Counted from the first letter of the stretch, positions 15,790 to 23,963 are shown. The stretch is 64,000 nt of DNA from an uncultured Desulfovibrio sp. (GCF_902477725.1 NZ_CABSIF010000013.1:35572-99571), one strand, 5' to 3'. The notes: generated by a model from the sequence alone, not told the origin. Numbers and translations: made by a program.

Positions 15790-16361
15790 GCGGCATCTGG
15801 CTGGTGCGGCACGGCATGTTGCCGCCCAATCCAGAGCGACGCATGGTCGGCGCGCGGAATATTCCCTTAAGCTCTGCGGGCCGGGAGCAGATACGCCTCT
15901 TGGCGCGGCAGTTCATGCCAGAAGTGCAGGGCGCGCTTGGCGCGGTCATCTGCTCGGATCTTGACCGCTGCCGCGAGACTGCCGGCATCCTGATGGAGGC
16001 ATTGCCGCAGGGGCGGCCCCCCCTGCATGTGGAACCCGGTCTGCGCGAGATTGATCTTGGCCTCTGGCAGGGAATGACCAAGGCGGAAATTGAGCTCGCA
16101 TGGCCCGGAGCGCATGCAGCGCGCGGGCAGGATATGGCGCACTTTTGCCCCCCGCATGGCGAAAGCTTCATGCAGGCCCAGCGCCGCGCTCTGGCGGCTG
16201 TGGCGCGCTGGAGGAGGTTTTACCCCGGTGCAACCCTGCTCATGGTTTCGCATGCGGGTATTCTGGGCAGCTTGCTGGCCCACTACCTTGCCCTGCCGCT
16301 CAAGGATGTGCTGCGCATACCCCAATACTACGGGTGCCGCGCCTTTGTGCCGGAATGGTAG
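15786..16361 (+). CDS. Histidine phosphatase family protein
   Basis: A 191-residue member of the phosphoglycerate-mutase-like histidine phosphatase superfamily. The catalytic motif LVRHGM is at residues 6-11. The second arginine region is SDLDRCRETAGIL, the acidic motif is LREIDLGLWQGMT, and the second histidine is in LMVSHAGILG near 155. It resembles alpha-ribazole phosphatase (CobC) in these motifs, but no cobalamin genes are close. As last gene of the mop-linked block and coupled to the nucleotidyltransferase-HD gene, it may remove phosphate from a nucleotide or intermediate in that pathway. It converges on the minus-strand cysteine-cluster gene 45 bases away; I see no strong terminator between them. 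Confidence 0.82.
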   Translation: MSGIWLVRHGMLPPNPERRMVGARNIPLSSAGREQIRLLARQFMPEVQGALGAVICSDLDRCRETAGILMEALPQGRPPLHVEPGLREIDLGLWQGMTKAEIELAWPGAHAARGQDMAHFCPPHGESFMQAQRRALAAVARWRRFYPGATLLMVSHAGILGSLLAHYLALPLKDVLRIPQYYGCRAFVPEW

Positions 16362-16406
16362 TCTGCTAGCCGCAACCAGTACTCGCTGGCAGCACTCCCT
16401 CTCGCC

Positions 16407-16946
16407 TCAGATCCAGGCCGTGGGGTTGTACACACGGATGTGCAGCTTGATGTAACGGTCTGTGAGCACCTCTGCGGGAAGATTCAGGGCGATATGCTCC
16501 TGTTCGTGCTGGCTGAATTTTGCCAGCCAGTCCGCCGCTTCGCGTCCCAGTTCCGCCATGCGCGCCTGCGGCGTAAAGAGCGACGCCGGGCAAATCTGAT
16601 AAAGGTACATCTCTCCCGCGTTCAGCACAAAAGGAAAAAGCCCGCAGGCCACAGGCCGTTCTGGCCGGGGCAGGCGGCAACCCTGATTTGTGCACGAGCG
16701 GCAACCCCGCCCGTCCATAAAGGCCGTATCCTTGTTGAGCAGATAAAAATCGTTGGCAAGACCGGGGCGCAACTGCTCGGGCAGCAGGCCCATGGGAAAA
16801 AGCTCGTTGGAATCCTGCGGGCCGCAGCAATAGCGGCAATCGCGGCAATAGCCGTTTTGCAGCCAGCCTTCACGCCAGTTGACGGCTCGGCGGCGGGGAA
16901 AGACCTTCTGCCAGTGCGACAGGTAGTCCCAAAAACCTTTGCTCAT
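16407..16946 (-). CDS. YkgJ-like cysteine-cluster protein
   Basis: A 179-residue cytoplasmic protein with many spaced cysteines: NGYCRDCRYCCGPQD near residue 32, GCRSCTNQGCRL near 80, VACGLFPF near 98, and ICPASLF near 118. The pattern CxxCC with later C, RP and CxxFPF is typical of the YkgJ/zinc- or iron-chelating family (UPF0153), which probably binds Fe-S or Zn. The ribosome-binding site AGGAG is 5 bases from the ATG. It converges with the phosphatase gene and precedes no coupled gene, so its partner is unknown. Confidence 0.75.
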   Translation of the reverse strand: MSKGFWDYLSHWQKVFPRRRAVNWREGWLQNGYCRDCRYCCGPQDSNELFPMGLLPEQLRPGLANDFYLLNKDTAFMDGRGCRSCTNQGCRLPRPERPVACGLFPFVLNAGEMYLYQICPASLFTPQARMAELGREAADWLAKFSQHEQEHIALNLPAEVLTDRYIKLHIRVYNPTAWI

Positions 16947-16979
16947 ACGTTCTCCTGAAAGCAGCTATCCGGCCCTACA

Positions 16980-17321
16980 TCAGCTTGTGTGCAGCAGCAC
17001 CATGCCGCAGACAAGCAGGGCAATGCCTGCAAATGCGCAGGGGTAGAGCTTTTGGCGCAGCAACAGCCATCCGCCTACGGATGTGCCAAGCACGCCAAAA
17101 CCGCCCCACATGGCGTAAGCCACGGCCAAATCCATATGATGAACTGCCAGTGAAAGGCAATAGAAAGCCAGCCCCACCAGCGCAAGGGCCAGCAGGCCCA
17201 CGGCGCGGCGACGGAAGCTGTCTGAGCGCACCAGCAGCATGTTGGCGGTCACGTCCAGCGCGGCGGCCAGCAAAACCAGCGGCAGGGCGGCGTTTTGGAA
17301 CAGGCTTGAAATATCCATCAT
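16980..17321 (-). CDS. SMR-family efflux subunit (second gene of a pair)
   Basis: A 113-residue membrane protein with four predicted transmembrane helices (about 10-28, 38-58, 64-84, 91-111). It shows the small multidrug resistance pattern AVAYAMWGGFGVLGTSVGGW in helices 2-3. The usual membrane glutamate of helix 1 is not present; the first helix has ALDVTANML instead, as in one partner of some paired SMR systems (MdtI/EbrB type). Its start overlaps the stop of the longer SMR gene by ATGA, so the two are probably made together and act as a heterodimer. The exported compound cannot be told from sequence. Confidence 0.8.
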   Translation of the reverse strand: MMDISSLFQNAALPLVLLAAALDVTANMLLVRSDSFRRRAVGLLALALVGLAFYCLSLAVHHMDLAVAYAMWGGFGVLGTSVGGWLLLRQKLYPCAFAGIALLVCGMVLLHTS

Positions 17322-17785
17322 CTGTTCCCTCCTGCGGCAAGGCCGCTATTCAGGGCAGGCCCTTCTGCGCGTGGCTTGCGGGCTTCAGCCTTGCCGCTGG
17401 CCGTGGGGGATTCCTCGCGGGTGGGTTTGGGAGTTCCGTGCCCGGTCCCGTAATTGACCAGCAAAGCGCCAGACAGCACGCAGGCCAGGCCCAACGCGCG
17501 GCGCAAGGTCAGGGCTTCGTTCAGAAAAAGCACGCTGCCCAGGGTGATGCAGGTCAGGCCCAACCCTTCCCAGAAGGCAAAGGTCACGCCGACGGGGATG
17601 CCCGTAACGGCCTTGGACAAAAAAAAGTAGGACATGGCGATGGCCAGCCACATGACAACCAGCCCCAAAATCTGTGCGTGAGGAAAAGCCCAGCCTTGCG
17701 CCAGCTTCATGACAAGTGTTCCGCCCACCTCCAGAAATACGGAGGCAAGAAGGCAGCACCAATGGTACGGTTTTGATCTAAGCAT
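17318..17785 (-). CDS. SMR-family efflux subunit with a long C-terminal tail (first gene of a pair)
   Basis: A 155-residue protein. Residues 1-110 are a four-helix SMR subunit with the key membrane glutamate in helix 1 (LLASVFLEVGGTLVMKLA). Later helices hold GVTFAFWEGLGLTCITLGSV. The last 40 residues are a hydrophilic, charged extension (GHGTPKPTREES and on) that standard SMR proteins of about 110 residues lack. The chosen ATG follows GAGAGA; the frame is open a little upstream through a TTG. Together with the next gene it should form a proton-coupled drug or polyamine exporter. A structured leader with a short upstream frame lies before it. Confidence 0.8.
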   Translation of the reverse strand: MLRSKPYHWCCLLASVFLEVGGTLVMKLAQGWAFPHAQILGLVVMWLAIAMSYFFLSKAVTGIPVGVTFAFWEGLGLTCITLGSVLFLNEALTLRRALGLACVLSGALLVNYGTGHGTPKPTREESPTASGKAEARKPRAEGPALNSGLAAGGNR

Positions 17786-17790
17786 AAAAA

Positions 17791-17960
17791 TCTCTCGCGG
17801 AAAATAGAAAGACAATCCTTCAGCATTGAAGGACAACAATGGCTATGACCAGAGGAAGTAGCGAGAGATGCTAGAGCAGCGAACGCCAGTAGCGTTCTTC
17901 AGGAAAGCCTGAAACGCATGGGCGTAAAAGAGGCATAAAAGCAGAGTTGAAGCATAACAT
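17791..17960 (-). promoter_or_regulatory. Structured leader of the SMR pair with a possible leader peptide
   Basis: Read on the minus strand, a 29-codon open frame (17960 to 17871, ending EERYWRSLL) is followed two bases later by TCTCTCGC (17868-17861). This can pair with GCGAGAGA (17798-17791), which overlaps the presumed ribosome-binding site. Between them lies a perfect hairpin with arms TCCTTCA and TGAAGGA (17833-17816). A further hairpin, GAACGC/GCGTTC (17897-17881), covers the end of the leader frame. The arrangement resembles translational attenuation, in which a ribosome stalled on the leader frees the downstream start. The leader frame has no good ribosome-binding site, which is the main weakness. 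Confidence 0.4.
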
Positions 17961-18100
17961 GGATAGATCATAAGGCCGCGAGATGGGGGAGTCAAGGTTG
18001 CAGTATGCGCTGACTATTCCCGATACTCACTGATGCAGGATCCTTCAAGCCGCCCTATGATTGCGCCTTGAAGGCGTAAGCGAGCAAAAGTTCAGCATAA

Positions 18101-18127
18101 AAAAAGGCGGGCCATGCGGTCCGCCTT
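18101..18127 (-). terminator. Rho-independent terminator after hisA
   Basis: Arms AAGGCGG and CCGCCTT enclose a 10-base loop, followed on the minus strand by at least seven T. It lies 22 bases past the hisA stop codon and should end the long minus-strand run that begins at guaB. Confidence 0.85.
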
Positions 18128-18148
18128 GAATCTGCAATTATGTGCCGC

Positions 18149-18880
18149 TCATTGGGCGGCGATCCAGGCGTTGGCTTCCTCAAGGTTGAGGGTGCCCTCG
18201 TACAGCGCCCTGCCGCTCACAGCGCCAGCAAGGCTGGTAGTGCGGGTGAGGGGGTAGAGCTTCTGCACATCCGCCAGCGTTGCAACGCCGCCCGCCGCGA
18301 TGACAGGCGCCGTGGAAAGGCGCGAAAGATGCTCAAGCGCAGCCACGTTGACGCCGCACTGCATGCCGTCGCGTTCGATATCGGTATAGATGATGAATGC
18401 AGCTCCATCGGCCAGCAGGCGGGGCAGAACCCCGTCAACGGTCAGGCCTGTGTCGGCAACCCATCCACGTGTCTTGAGTTTGCCGCCTTCCGCATCCAGC
18501 GAAACGCCAATGCGGCCAGGAAAGGCGCGGCACATCTCGGCAAAAAGCTCGGGCTGTTCCAGAGCCAGGGTGCCGATAATCAGGCGTGAAACACCCGCAT
18601 CAAAATAGGCCTGGGCTGTTGCCATGTCGCGGATACCGCCGCCAAGCTGCACGGGAATCGACAGCTCGGTGCATATGCGGCGCACGATCTCGCGGCTTTT
18701 GGCCGCGCCGTCAAAGGCTCCGTCCAGATCAACCACGTGTAGCCATTGAGCGCCTCGCGCTTCCCAGGCTTTGGCGGCGTCTGTGGGGTCTTCGGCAAAG
18801 ACGGTGCTTTCATGAGCGCGGCCCTGCTTGAGGCGCACGGCCTTGCCGTCCTGAATGTCCACGGCGGGAAACAGAATCAT
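18149..18880 (-). CDS. hisA: ProFAR isomerase HisA (histidine biosynthesis)
   Basis: A 243-residue TIM-barrel enzyme, the usual length. It isomerises ProFAR to PRFAR, the fourth step of histidine synthesis. The first catalytic aspartate is in FPAVDIQDGKAVRLKQG and the second in IYTDIERDGMQCG. Phosphate-binding loops are LGGGIRDMATAQ and VIAAGGVAT. The start was set at the ATG before ILFPAVDIQ, because the frame extends upstream without a domain. It overlaps the stop of the lipoprotein gene by ATGA, so it is coupled to a gene with no known histidine role. hisB is one gene further upstream; the other his genes are outside the window. Confidence 0.95.
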   Translation of the reverse strand: MILFPAVDIQDGKAVRLKQGRAHESTVFAEDPTDAAKAWEARGAQWLHVVDLDGAFDGAAKSREIVRRICTELSIPVQLGGGIRDMATAQAYFDAGVSRLIIGTLALEQPELFAEMCRAFPGRIGVSLDAEGGKLKTRGWVADTGLTVDGVLPRLLADGAAFIIYTDIERDGMQCGVNVAALEHLSRLSTAPVIAAGGVATLADVQKLYPLTRTTSLAGAVSGRALYEGTLNLEEANAWIAAQ

Positions 18881-19536
18881 AAACCCATATCCTTTACTGC
18901 TTTGCGCATACCGTCTTCGGTCAGTTCTTCGGCTGTGACCCACTGTCCGCGCCGCTTGAAGAACGCGCCGACGTTCATCAGATTGTCCACAAGGCCTTCC
19001 TGTCTTTCTTCAAAGACAGAGCGCGACATGATGGAGCCGTTGGCAATGTTGATGAGAAAAAACTCAACGCGCACATGGGCTGGCTCGGTAACACCGGCAG
19101 TGGAACCCTGGCGCTCGTGCCAGTCAAGAATCTGTGGCACCAGCAGCAATTGCGCGCCCTGCTTTTTGCCATAGGCAATCCAGAGCGGCAGGGCCTGCGG
19201 CTGCTCGGAACTGTGGAAGCGCGTAAGATCCTTGGACAGATCAACGGCGTCAATATACTTGAACTGACGTTTGGAATCGGCGGTGAGCACATTGCGGAGC
19301 CGACGGTCAAGCGAGGGCAGCTGTTCATCGGCAATGCGGCCCTGATCTTCAGGGATACGCCCGGTGATGAGCTGGCTTGCGTTGATCGGCTGGGTAAAGG
19401 GCGCAACCGATATGACATATGAAGACGAAATAACGCGGGGAACGTCCGCCGTGCTTGTGGGACGGCGGCTGCAGGCGCAGGCGATCAGCATGAGGCAGAG
19501 CGCGGGCAGCAACAGCATACGAAGTCGGGATTGCAT
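18877..19536 (-). CDS. Lipoprotein of unknown function between hisB and hisA
   Basis: A 219-residue protein with a signal sequence (MQSRLRMLLLPALCLMLIAC) and a lipobox ending LIAC, so it is probably lipid-anchored in the envelope. The mature part has a strand-helix pattern: VISVAPFTQPINASQ, then LRNVLTADSKRQFKYID, then AQLLLVPQILDWHERQGS and VRVEFFLINIANGSIM. This recalls CsgG/LpoB-like periplasmic domains, but I cannot assign a family. AGGGAGG precedes the ATG by 9 bases. The ATG shares its A with the hisB stop codon, and its own stop overlaps hisA. This placement inside a histidine gene pair is unexplained. Confidence 0.75.
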   Translation of the reverse strand: MQSRLRMLLLPALCLMLIACACSRRPTSTADVPRVISSSYVISVAPFTQPINASQLITGRIPEDQGRIADEQLPSLDRRLRNVLTADSKRQFKYIDAVDLSKDLTRFHSSEQPQALPLWIAYGKKQGAQLLLVPQILDWHERQGSTAGVTEPAHVRVEFFLINIANGSIMSRSVFEERQEGLVDNLMNVGAFFKRRGQWVTAEELTEDGMRKAVKDMGL

Positions 19537-20135
19537 CAATCAAGACCTCCCTTTGTGCTTCTGATGGTTGTGCCGTTTCGGCGCACTGCCTGGGCCAGGG
19601 CAAGCCCCAGCCCCTTGGCCGCCGATTCCAGCAGATGATGGCCGTTCTGGCCATAGCGGAACTCCACATGCAGATTGCAGCGCGCGCTGCTTGCAAATGC
19701 CTTGTAAAATTCCCGCCAGAGGTCTTTTTCTTCCCCGGCCAGAACCGGGGGCAGCAATTCGCCGCCTCGCCACTCAAGCCAGGGGCGGCCCGAGATATCA
19801 ACAGTGGCTTCTGCCAGGGCCTCGTCCATGGGAACACGCCCATAGCCCACGCGGGCAATGCCCGCCCTGTCGCCAAGGGCTTCAAGCAGTGCCTTGCCGA
19901 GCAGCAGCCCTACGTCTTCTGTGGTGTGGTGGGCGTCCACTTCCATGTCGCCTTCGCACACCAGCCGCAAATCCATACCAGCCCAAAAAGCTGTCAGCGT
20001 CAACATATGGTCGAGCAGGCCAAAACCTGTTTTCACGTCCGTAATGCCCTGACCGTCAACGTTCAGTTCAAGCCGGATGTCGGTTTCAGCGCTTTTGCGT
20101 TCTTGCGTGGAGGTTCTGGGGGCGGTGTCGCTCAT
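19536..20135 (-). CDS. hisB: Imidazoleglycerol-phosphate dehydratase HisB
   Basis: A 199-residue single-domain dehydratase for the sixth step of histidine synthesis. The metal-binding histidine motifs are both present: DAHHTTEDVGLLLG near residue 70 and GHHLLESAAKGLG near 168. GLLDHMLTLTAFW near residue 39 is also characteristic. It lacks the phosphatase domain of the enteric fusion protein, as expected outside gamma-proteobacteria. Its start overlaps the tatC stop by ATGA and its end is joined to the lipoprotein gene, so it is part of a long polycistronic run. Confidence 0.95.
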   Translation of the reverse strand: MSDTAPRTSTQERKSAETDIRLELNVDGQGITDVKTGFGLLDHMLTLTAFWAGMDLRLVCEGDMEVDAHHTTEDVGLLLGKALLEALGDRAGIARVGYGRVPMDEALAEATVDISGRPWLEWRGGELLPPVLAGEEKDLWREFYKAFASSARCNLHVEFRYGQNGHHLLESAAKGLGLALAQAVRRNGTTIRSTKGGLD

Positions 20136-21391
20136 GGCTTCTCCGAGGTATTTTCATCCTTGCCCGGTTTTGCCTTGGCATCGGCCGCTTCGCCGTCTTC
20201 GCCTTCGGGCTTTTCTTCAGACTCGTCTTCTTCCTTCGCAGTTTTTTTGCCAAAGCCAGCCGCCACAAAGATGCTCACTTCATAAAGAACAAGCATGGGC
20301 GCGGCCATGAGCAACTGCGAAACCACATCGGGCGGCGAAAGAATGGCCGCCACAATAAAGATGCCCAAGATGGCGTAGCGCCGCACGCGGCGCATGAGCT
20401 CCGCCGTGATAATGCCCATACGCGCCAGAAAGAAGGCAAACAGCGGCATTTCAAACACCAGGCCAAAGGCAAGTATGAGCTTGAGTACAAAACTCAGATA
20501 GTCGCTGATCTTGGGCATGGCCACAATGGAGTCTGTGGCGTAGCTCATGAAAAAGGCAAAGGCGTTGGGAAAGACCACAAAGTAGCAGAAGGCTCCGCCG
20601 CTGACGAAGAAGAAGGCCGACATGACGGCAACGGGTATGATGCTCCGTTTTTCCTCTTCATACAGGCCGGGAGCGATGAAGGCCCATACCTGATAAAAAA
20701 TCGCAGGGCTGCTCACAAACACGCCAGCCACAAAGGCAATGTGCATGCGGGTGAAAAAGCCTTCGGGCAGGGTAGTGTAGATGGCGTGCGAGCCATCAGG
20801 CAGGACGCTCAGCAGGGGGGCCACAAGGGCGTCAAAAATGGGATCGACCACGGCCCAACAGGCTATAAAGCCCACCATGACGGCGAGGCAGCAGCGCACA
20901 AGACGACCACGCAGCTCCGAGAGGTGATCCATGAGGCCCATGGGCCTGTCGTCGGCCTCTTCTTCCTCCACCTTGTCTTCCGGCGTGGCAGGAGGCGTGT
21001 TTTCGCTCTGGATGGGCAGATTTTCAGGTTCTGCCGCAGGGCTTTGCACCGCTCCAGCCGGGGGAACCGGGGGGAGAGGAGGCTGCCCGTCAGCCTGTGT
21101 TTCCGGCGTTGCTTCCGGCGCAGTTTCGGGCGCAGTTGCTGCGGTGGGTTCTCCCAAAGGTTCCGCCACATGTTCGGGTGCAGTTACTGCGCCTGATGGA
21201 GCAGGGGCTTCGGGTGTAGGAGCGGCAGACGCTTCTGCCTCGTCTACAGGTGTATCCGCAGGGGCCGCCCCCTGGATGGGCGGCTCCGCTGCGGTTTCAT
21301 TTGTCTTGTTGAGGTCGGAATGTTCCCCTGCGGTCTCAGGGGCAGACGGGGATGCGGCCACCTCGGGGCTCAAGGGTTTATCCGCACTCAT
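20132..21391 (-). CDS. tatC: Twin-arginine translocase subunit TatC with a long N-terminal extension
   Basis: A 419-residue protein. The TatC core runs from about residue 155 to 385 and has six membrane helices. Typical motifs are LMDHLSELRGRLVRCC at its start, FVSSPAIFYQVWAFIAPGLYEEEKR, and SDYLSFVLKLILAFGLVFEMPL. Ordinary TatC is about 250 residues. The first 150 residues here are a Pro/Ala/Glu-rich, low-complexity region, probably disordered and cytoplasmic. The C-terminus adds a charged tail (EEDESEEKPEGEDGE). It follows tatB with an ATGA overlap. The extension could be the remnant of a fusion or a linker to TatB; its role is unknown. Confidence 0.93.
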   Translation of the reverse strand: MSADKPLSPEVAASPSAPETAGEHSDLNKTNETAAEPPIQGAAPADTPVDEAEASAAPTPEAPAPSGAVTAPEHVAEPLGEPTAATAPETAPEATPETQADGQPPLPPVPPAGAVQSPAAEPENLPIQSENTPPATPEDKVEEEEADDRPMGLMDHLSELRGRLVRCCLAVMVGFIACWAVVDPIFDALVAPLLSVLPDGSHAIYTTLPEGFFTRMHIAFVAGVFVSSPAIFYQVWAFIAPGLYEEEKRSIIPVAVMSAFFFVSGGAFCYFVVFPNAFAFFMSYATDSIVAMPKISDYLSFVLKLILAFGLVFEMPLFAFFLARMGIITAELMRRVRRYAILGIFIVAAILSPPDVVSQLLMAAPMLVLYEVSIFVAAGFGKKTAKEEDESEEKPEGEDGEAADAKAKPGKDENTSEKP

Positions 21392-22107
21392 GCCTTGCCG
21401 CCATTGTCAAGGGTAGCGGCGGCTTGGGGCGCGCCCAAGGGGGCAGCGGCCAGCTTGGCTTCTGCTGCTTCTGCCTCTGCCTTTGTTTTGGCAAGGGCTT
21501 CAGCCAGAGGGCTGCCAGCAGGCGGTGCAACCGGAGCTGCCCCTTCGGCGGATGCTGCCGTGCCCGCAACAGGCTGGGCGACAGGCTGGGCCTCGGGCTT
21601 GGTCTCTGCGGTGTGGGCCGCCTCGACAACCGAAGCATCGGCAATCGGAGCATCAACAACAGGAACGTCCGCAACCGTGGGCTTGGGGGCCTCTGGCTGA
21701 GCCGTTGCTGTCGATGCAGTGGCTGTGTCCTGTCCCGCATCGCCAGTAGGCCGGGTAGCCGTGGCGTCAATAACCGCCTCTGAGGCAGGAATATTGTCAG
21801 CCTGTGCCGTTGCGGCAGGCTGGGCCTCGGTTGCCGCAGCGGCAGCGGCGGCCATTTCGGCGGCACGGGCTTCCTTGGCGGCGGCAGCAGCTTCTTTCGC
21901 CGCTCTGGCGGCTTCCTGCTTGCGCTTACGCTGTTCCTCTTCCTCGGCCTCAGCATTCAGCGTGCGCTGGAAGTCTGTGGAAACGCGGCGGAACTCGCCC
22001 ATGGCCTTGCCCAGCGTGCGCGACACGTTGGCAAGGCTTTTGGGGCCAAGTACGATGAGGGCCACCACAAGGATGACCAGAAGTTCAGTGCTTCCTATCC
22101 CGAACAT
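21388..22107 (-). CDS. tatB: Sec-independent translocase protein TatB (TatA/B family)
   Basis: A 239-residue protein. The single N-terminal membrane helix and hinge are clear (MFGIGSTELLVILVVALIVLGP), followed by the amphipathic helix KSLANVSRTLGKAMGEFRR. The GxxE motif at the start of the helix fits TatB better than TatA. After residue 55 comes a charged, Ala/Glu/Lys-rich helical stretch. A long Ala/Pro/Thr/Val low-complexity tail runs to the end, about 100 residues longer than usual. It lies 9 bases after guaA with its own ribosome-binding site (AAGGGGG) and overlaps tatC by ATGA. No TatA gene is in the window. Confidence 0.9.
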   Translation of the reverse strand: MFGIGSTELLVILVVALIVLGPKSLANVSRTLGKAMGEFRRVSTDFQRTLNAEAEEEEQRKRKQEAARAAKEAAAAAKEARAAEMAAAAAAATEAQPAATAQADNIPASEAVIDATATRPTGDAGQDTATASTATAQPEAPKPTVADVPVVDAPIADASVVEAAHTAETKPEAQPVAQPVAGTAASAEGAAPVAPPAGSPLAEALAKTKAEAEAAEAKLAAAPLGAPQAAATLDNGGKA

Positions 22108-22116
22108 GCTGCCCCC

Positions 22117-23652
22117 TTATTCCCACTCAATTGTGCTCGGCGGCTTGGAAGAAACGTCGTACACCACGCGGTTGACGCCCTTGACCTCGTTGATGATGCG
22201 GCTCGACATGCGCTCGATCAGTTCCGCAGGCAGGCGCGCCCAGTCTGCGGTCATGGCGTCCACGCTGTCAACCACGCGCAGGGCAATAACATGCTCGTAG
22301 GTGCGGCCATCGCCCATAACTCCAACGGTCTTGAGCGGCAGCAGCACGGCAAAGCCTTGCCATACCTTGCGGTACCAGCCGGATTCGCGCAGTTCCTGCT
22401 GCACGATCTTGTCGGCCATGCGCAGAATCTGGAGGCGTTCTTCGGTGATTTCGCCAAGCACGCGGATGGCGAGGCCGGGGCCGGGGAAGGGATGCCGCCA
22501 CACGATGGAGTCGGGCATGCCAAGCTCTGCGGCAACCTTGCGTACTTCGTCCTTGAAGAGTTCGCGCAGGGGCTCGATGAGCTTGAGCTTCATTGTGTCG
22601 GGCAGGCCGCCCACGTTGTGGTGGCTTTTGATAACGGCGCTGGGACCCTTGTGCGAGATGGACTCGATAACGTCAGGGTACAGGGTGCCCTGCGCCAGAA
22701 AGTCCACCTGGGGCAGTTTTTTGGATTCTTCGTCGAAAATTTCAATAAAGGTGTGGCCGATGATCTTGCGCTTCTTTTCGGGATCATCCACGCCCGCAAG
22801 CTTGGAAAGAAAACGCTCCTGCGCCTGCACAAAGTCGAGGTTGAGGTCAAAGTGTTCGCGCAGATAGCTGACCACTTCATCACCTTCGCCAAGGCGCAGC
22901 AGGCCGTTATCCACAAAGATGCAGTGCAGGCGCTTGCCGATGGCCTTGTTGAGCAGCACGGCCACCACGGTGGAATCGATGCCGCCCGAAAGGGCGCAGA
23001 CCACGTGGCTGTCGCCCACCTGCTCGGCCATTTCGGCAACCACGCGCTCCACAAATGAAGACATGGTCCAGTCGGGCTTGATGCCCGCAACCTTGAACAG
23101 AAAGTTGCGCAGCATGCGCTCGCCATCCACGCTGTGGTGCACTTCGGGGTGGAACTGCACGGCGTAGATTTTGCGGGTTTCGTCAGCCATGGCGGCCACA
23201 TCCAGGGTAGGCGTGCGGCCCGTCACGGTAAAGCCTGGCGGCGGCGCAAGCACCTTGTCGCCGTGGCTCATCCACACGCGGCTGGTGGATTCAATGCCTT
23301 CCCACAGCGCGCATGGCGCGGTGAGGGTAAGGTCGGAGGGGCCGTATTCGCGCGTGAGCGACTGGGCAAGCTGGCCGCCAAGGTTCTGGGCCAGCAGCTG
23401 CATGCCGTAGCATATGCCGAGCACCGGCACGCCAAGCTCAAGAAAACCGGGGTCAAGAACCGGAGCATCGGCTTCGCCCACGCTGGCCGGGCCACCGGAA
23501 AGGATGATGGCGGAAGGCTTCATTGCCGCCACCTGGGCGGCGGTGGTGATGCATGAATGTATTTCGGAGTAAACCCCGGCTTCGCGCACGCGGCGCGCGA
23601 TGAGCTGGGTAACCTGTGAGCCGTAGTCAATAATTATGACTTTGCTGGGCAT
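22117..23652 (-). CDS. guaA: GMP synthase (glutamine-hydrolysing)
   Basis: A 511-residue enzyme that aminates XMP to GMP using glutamine. The N-terminal glutamine amidotransferase (1-190) has the nucleophile in GICYGMQLLAQNLGG and the catalytic His/Glu in VQFHPEVHHS. The ATP pyrophosphatase domain starts at CALSGGIDSTVVAVLL near residue 219. The C-terminal dimerisation domain ends with the conserved SKPPSTIEWE. The start overlaps no gene; GGCGAGGA lies before the ATG. It is downstream of guaB on the same strand, with a 311-base gap that includes a hairpin right after guaB. Confidence 0.97.
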   Translation of the reverse strand: MPSKVIIIDYGSQVTQLIARRVREAGVYSEIHSCITTAAQVAAMKPSAIILSGGPASVGEADAPVLDPGFLELGVPVLGICYGMQLLAQNLGGQLAQSLTREYGPSDLTLTAPCALWEGIESTSRVWMSHGDKVLAPPPGFTVTGRTPTLDVAAMADETRKIYAVQFHPEVHHSVDGERMLRNFLFKVAGIKPDWTMSSFVERVVAEMAEQVGDSHVVCALSGGIDSTVVAVLLNKAIGKRLHCIFVDNGLLRLGEGDEVVSYLREHFDLNLDFVQAQERFLSKLAGVDDPEKKRKIIGHTFIEIFDEESKKLPQVDFLAQGTLYPDVIESISHKGPSAVIKSHHNVGGLPDTMKLKLIEPLRELFKDEVRKVAAELGMPDSIVWRHPFPGPGLAIRVLGEITEERLQILRMADKIVQQELRESGWYRKVWQGFAVLLPLKTVGVMGDGRTYEHVIALRVVDSVDAMTADWARLPAELIERMSSRIINEVKGVNRVVYDVSSKPPSTIEWE

Positions 23653-23963
23653 ATGTGTCCTCGCCTGGTGCTGGCCGTGGCCTGTTGCTGTGCGTCGCTA
23701 CTGCGCGCCCGGTTGATCTTGCTCCTGATCGTTCGCCTGATCTTTTTCTGATCTTTTGCCCGATGGTCGTGATGCCGGGGCCTGTGGGCTATCTACGGCT
23801 TTGGGAGCCGCTGCGTTTGCCTCTTGTGTTACCGCGGGATTTTTTGTCCTCCGTCAAACAAGACGCGCCTGCTTTCCCGGTTGGTGCTTTAGCGGCACGT
23901 TGCCGGAAAAGCAGGCGAAATCTCATACCGCAGAGGGCAAAAGACCGCTGGCAGCGGTTTTGC
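23653..23963. other. guaB-guaA spacer
   Basis: A 311-base gap between two genes of the same pathway on the same strand, with no gene visible. It contains short direct repeats of CTGATC-like units (about 23716-23753). The hairpin listed separately lies at its guaB end. Some expression of guaA may be set here, but I cannot point to a clear promoter. Confidence 0.4.

Noticed and set aside
16370..16410. Terminator between the convergent phosphatase and cysteine-cluster genes
   Set aside because: The 45-base gap has no stable stem with a T-run.
17786..18060. Guanidine riboswitch (mini-ykkC or ykkC) upstream of the SMR pair
   Set aside because: The paired ACGR loop hairpins or the ykkC core were not found; the leader instead shows a different set of hairpins.
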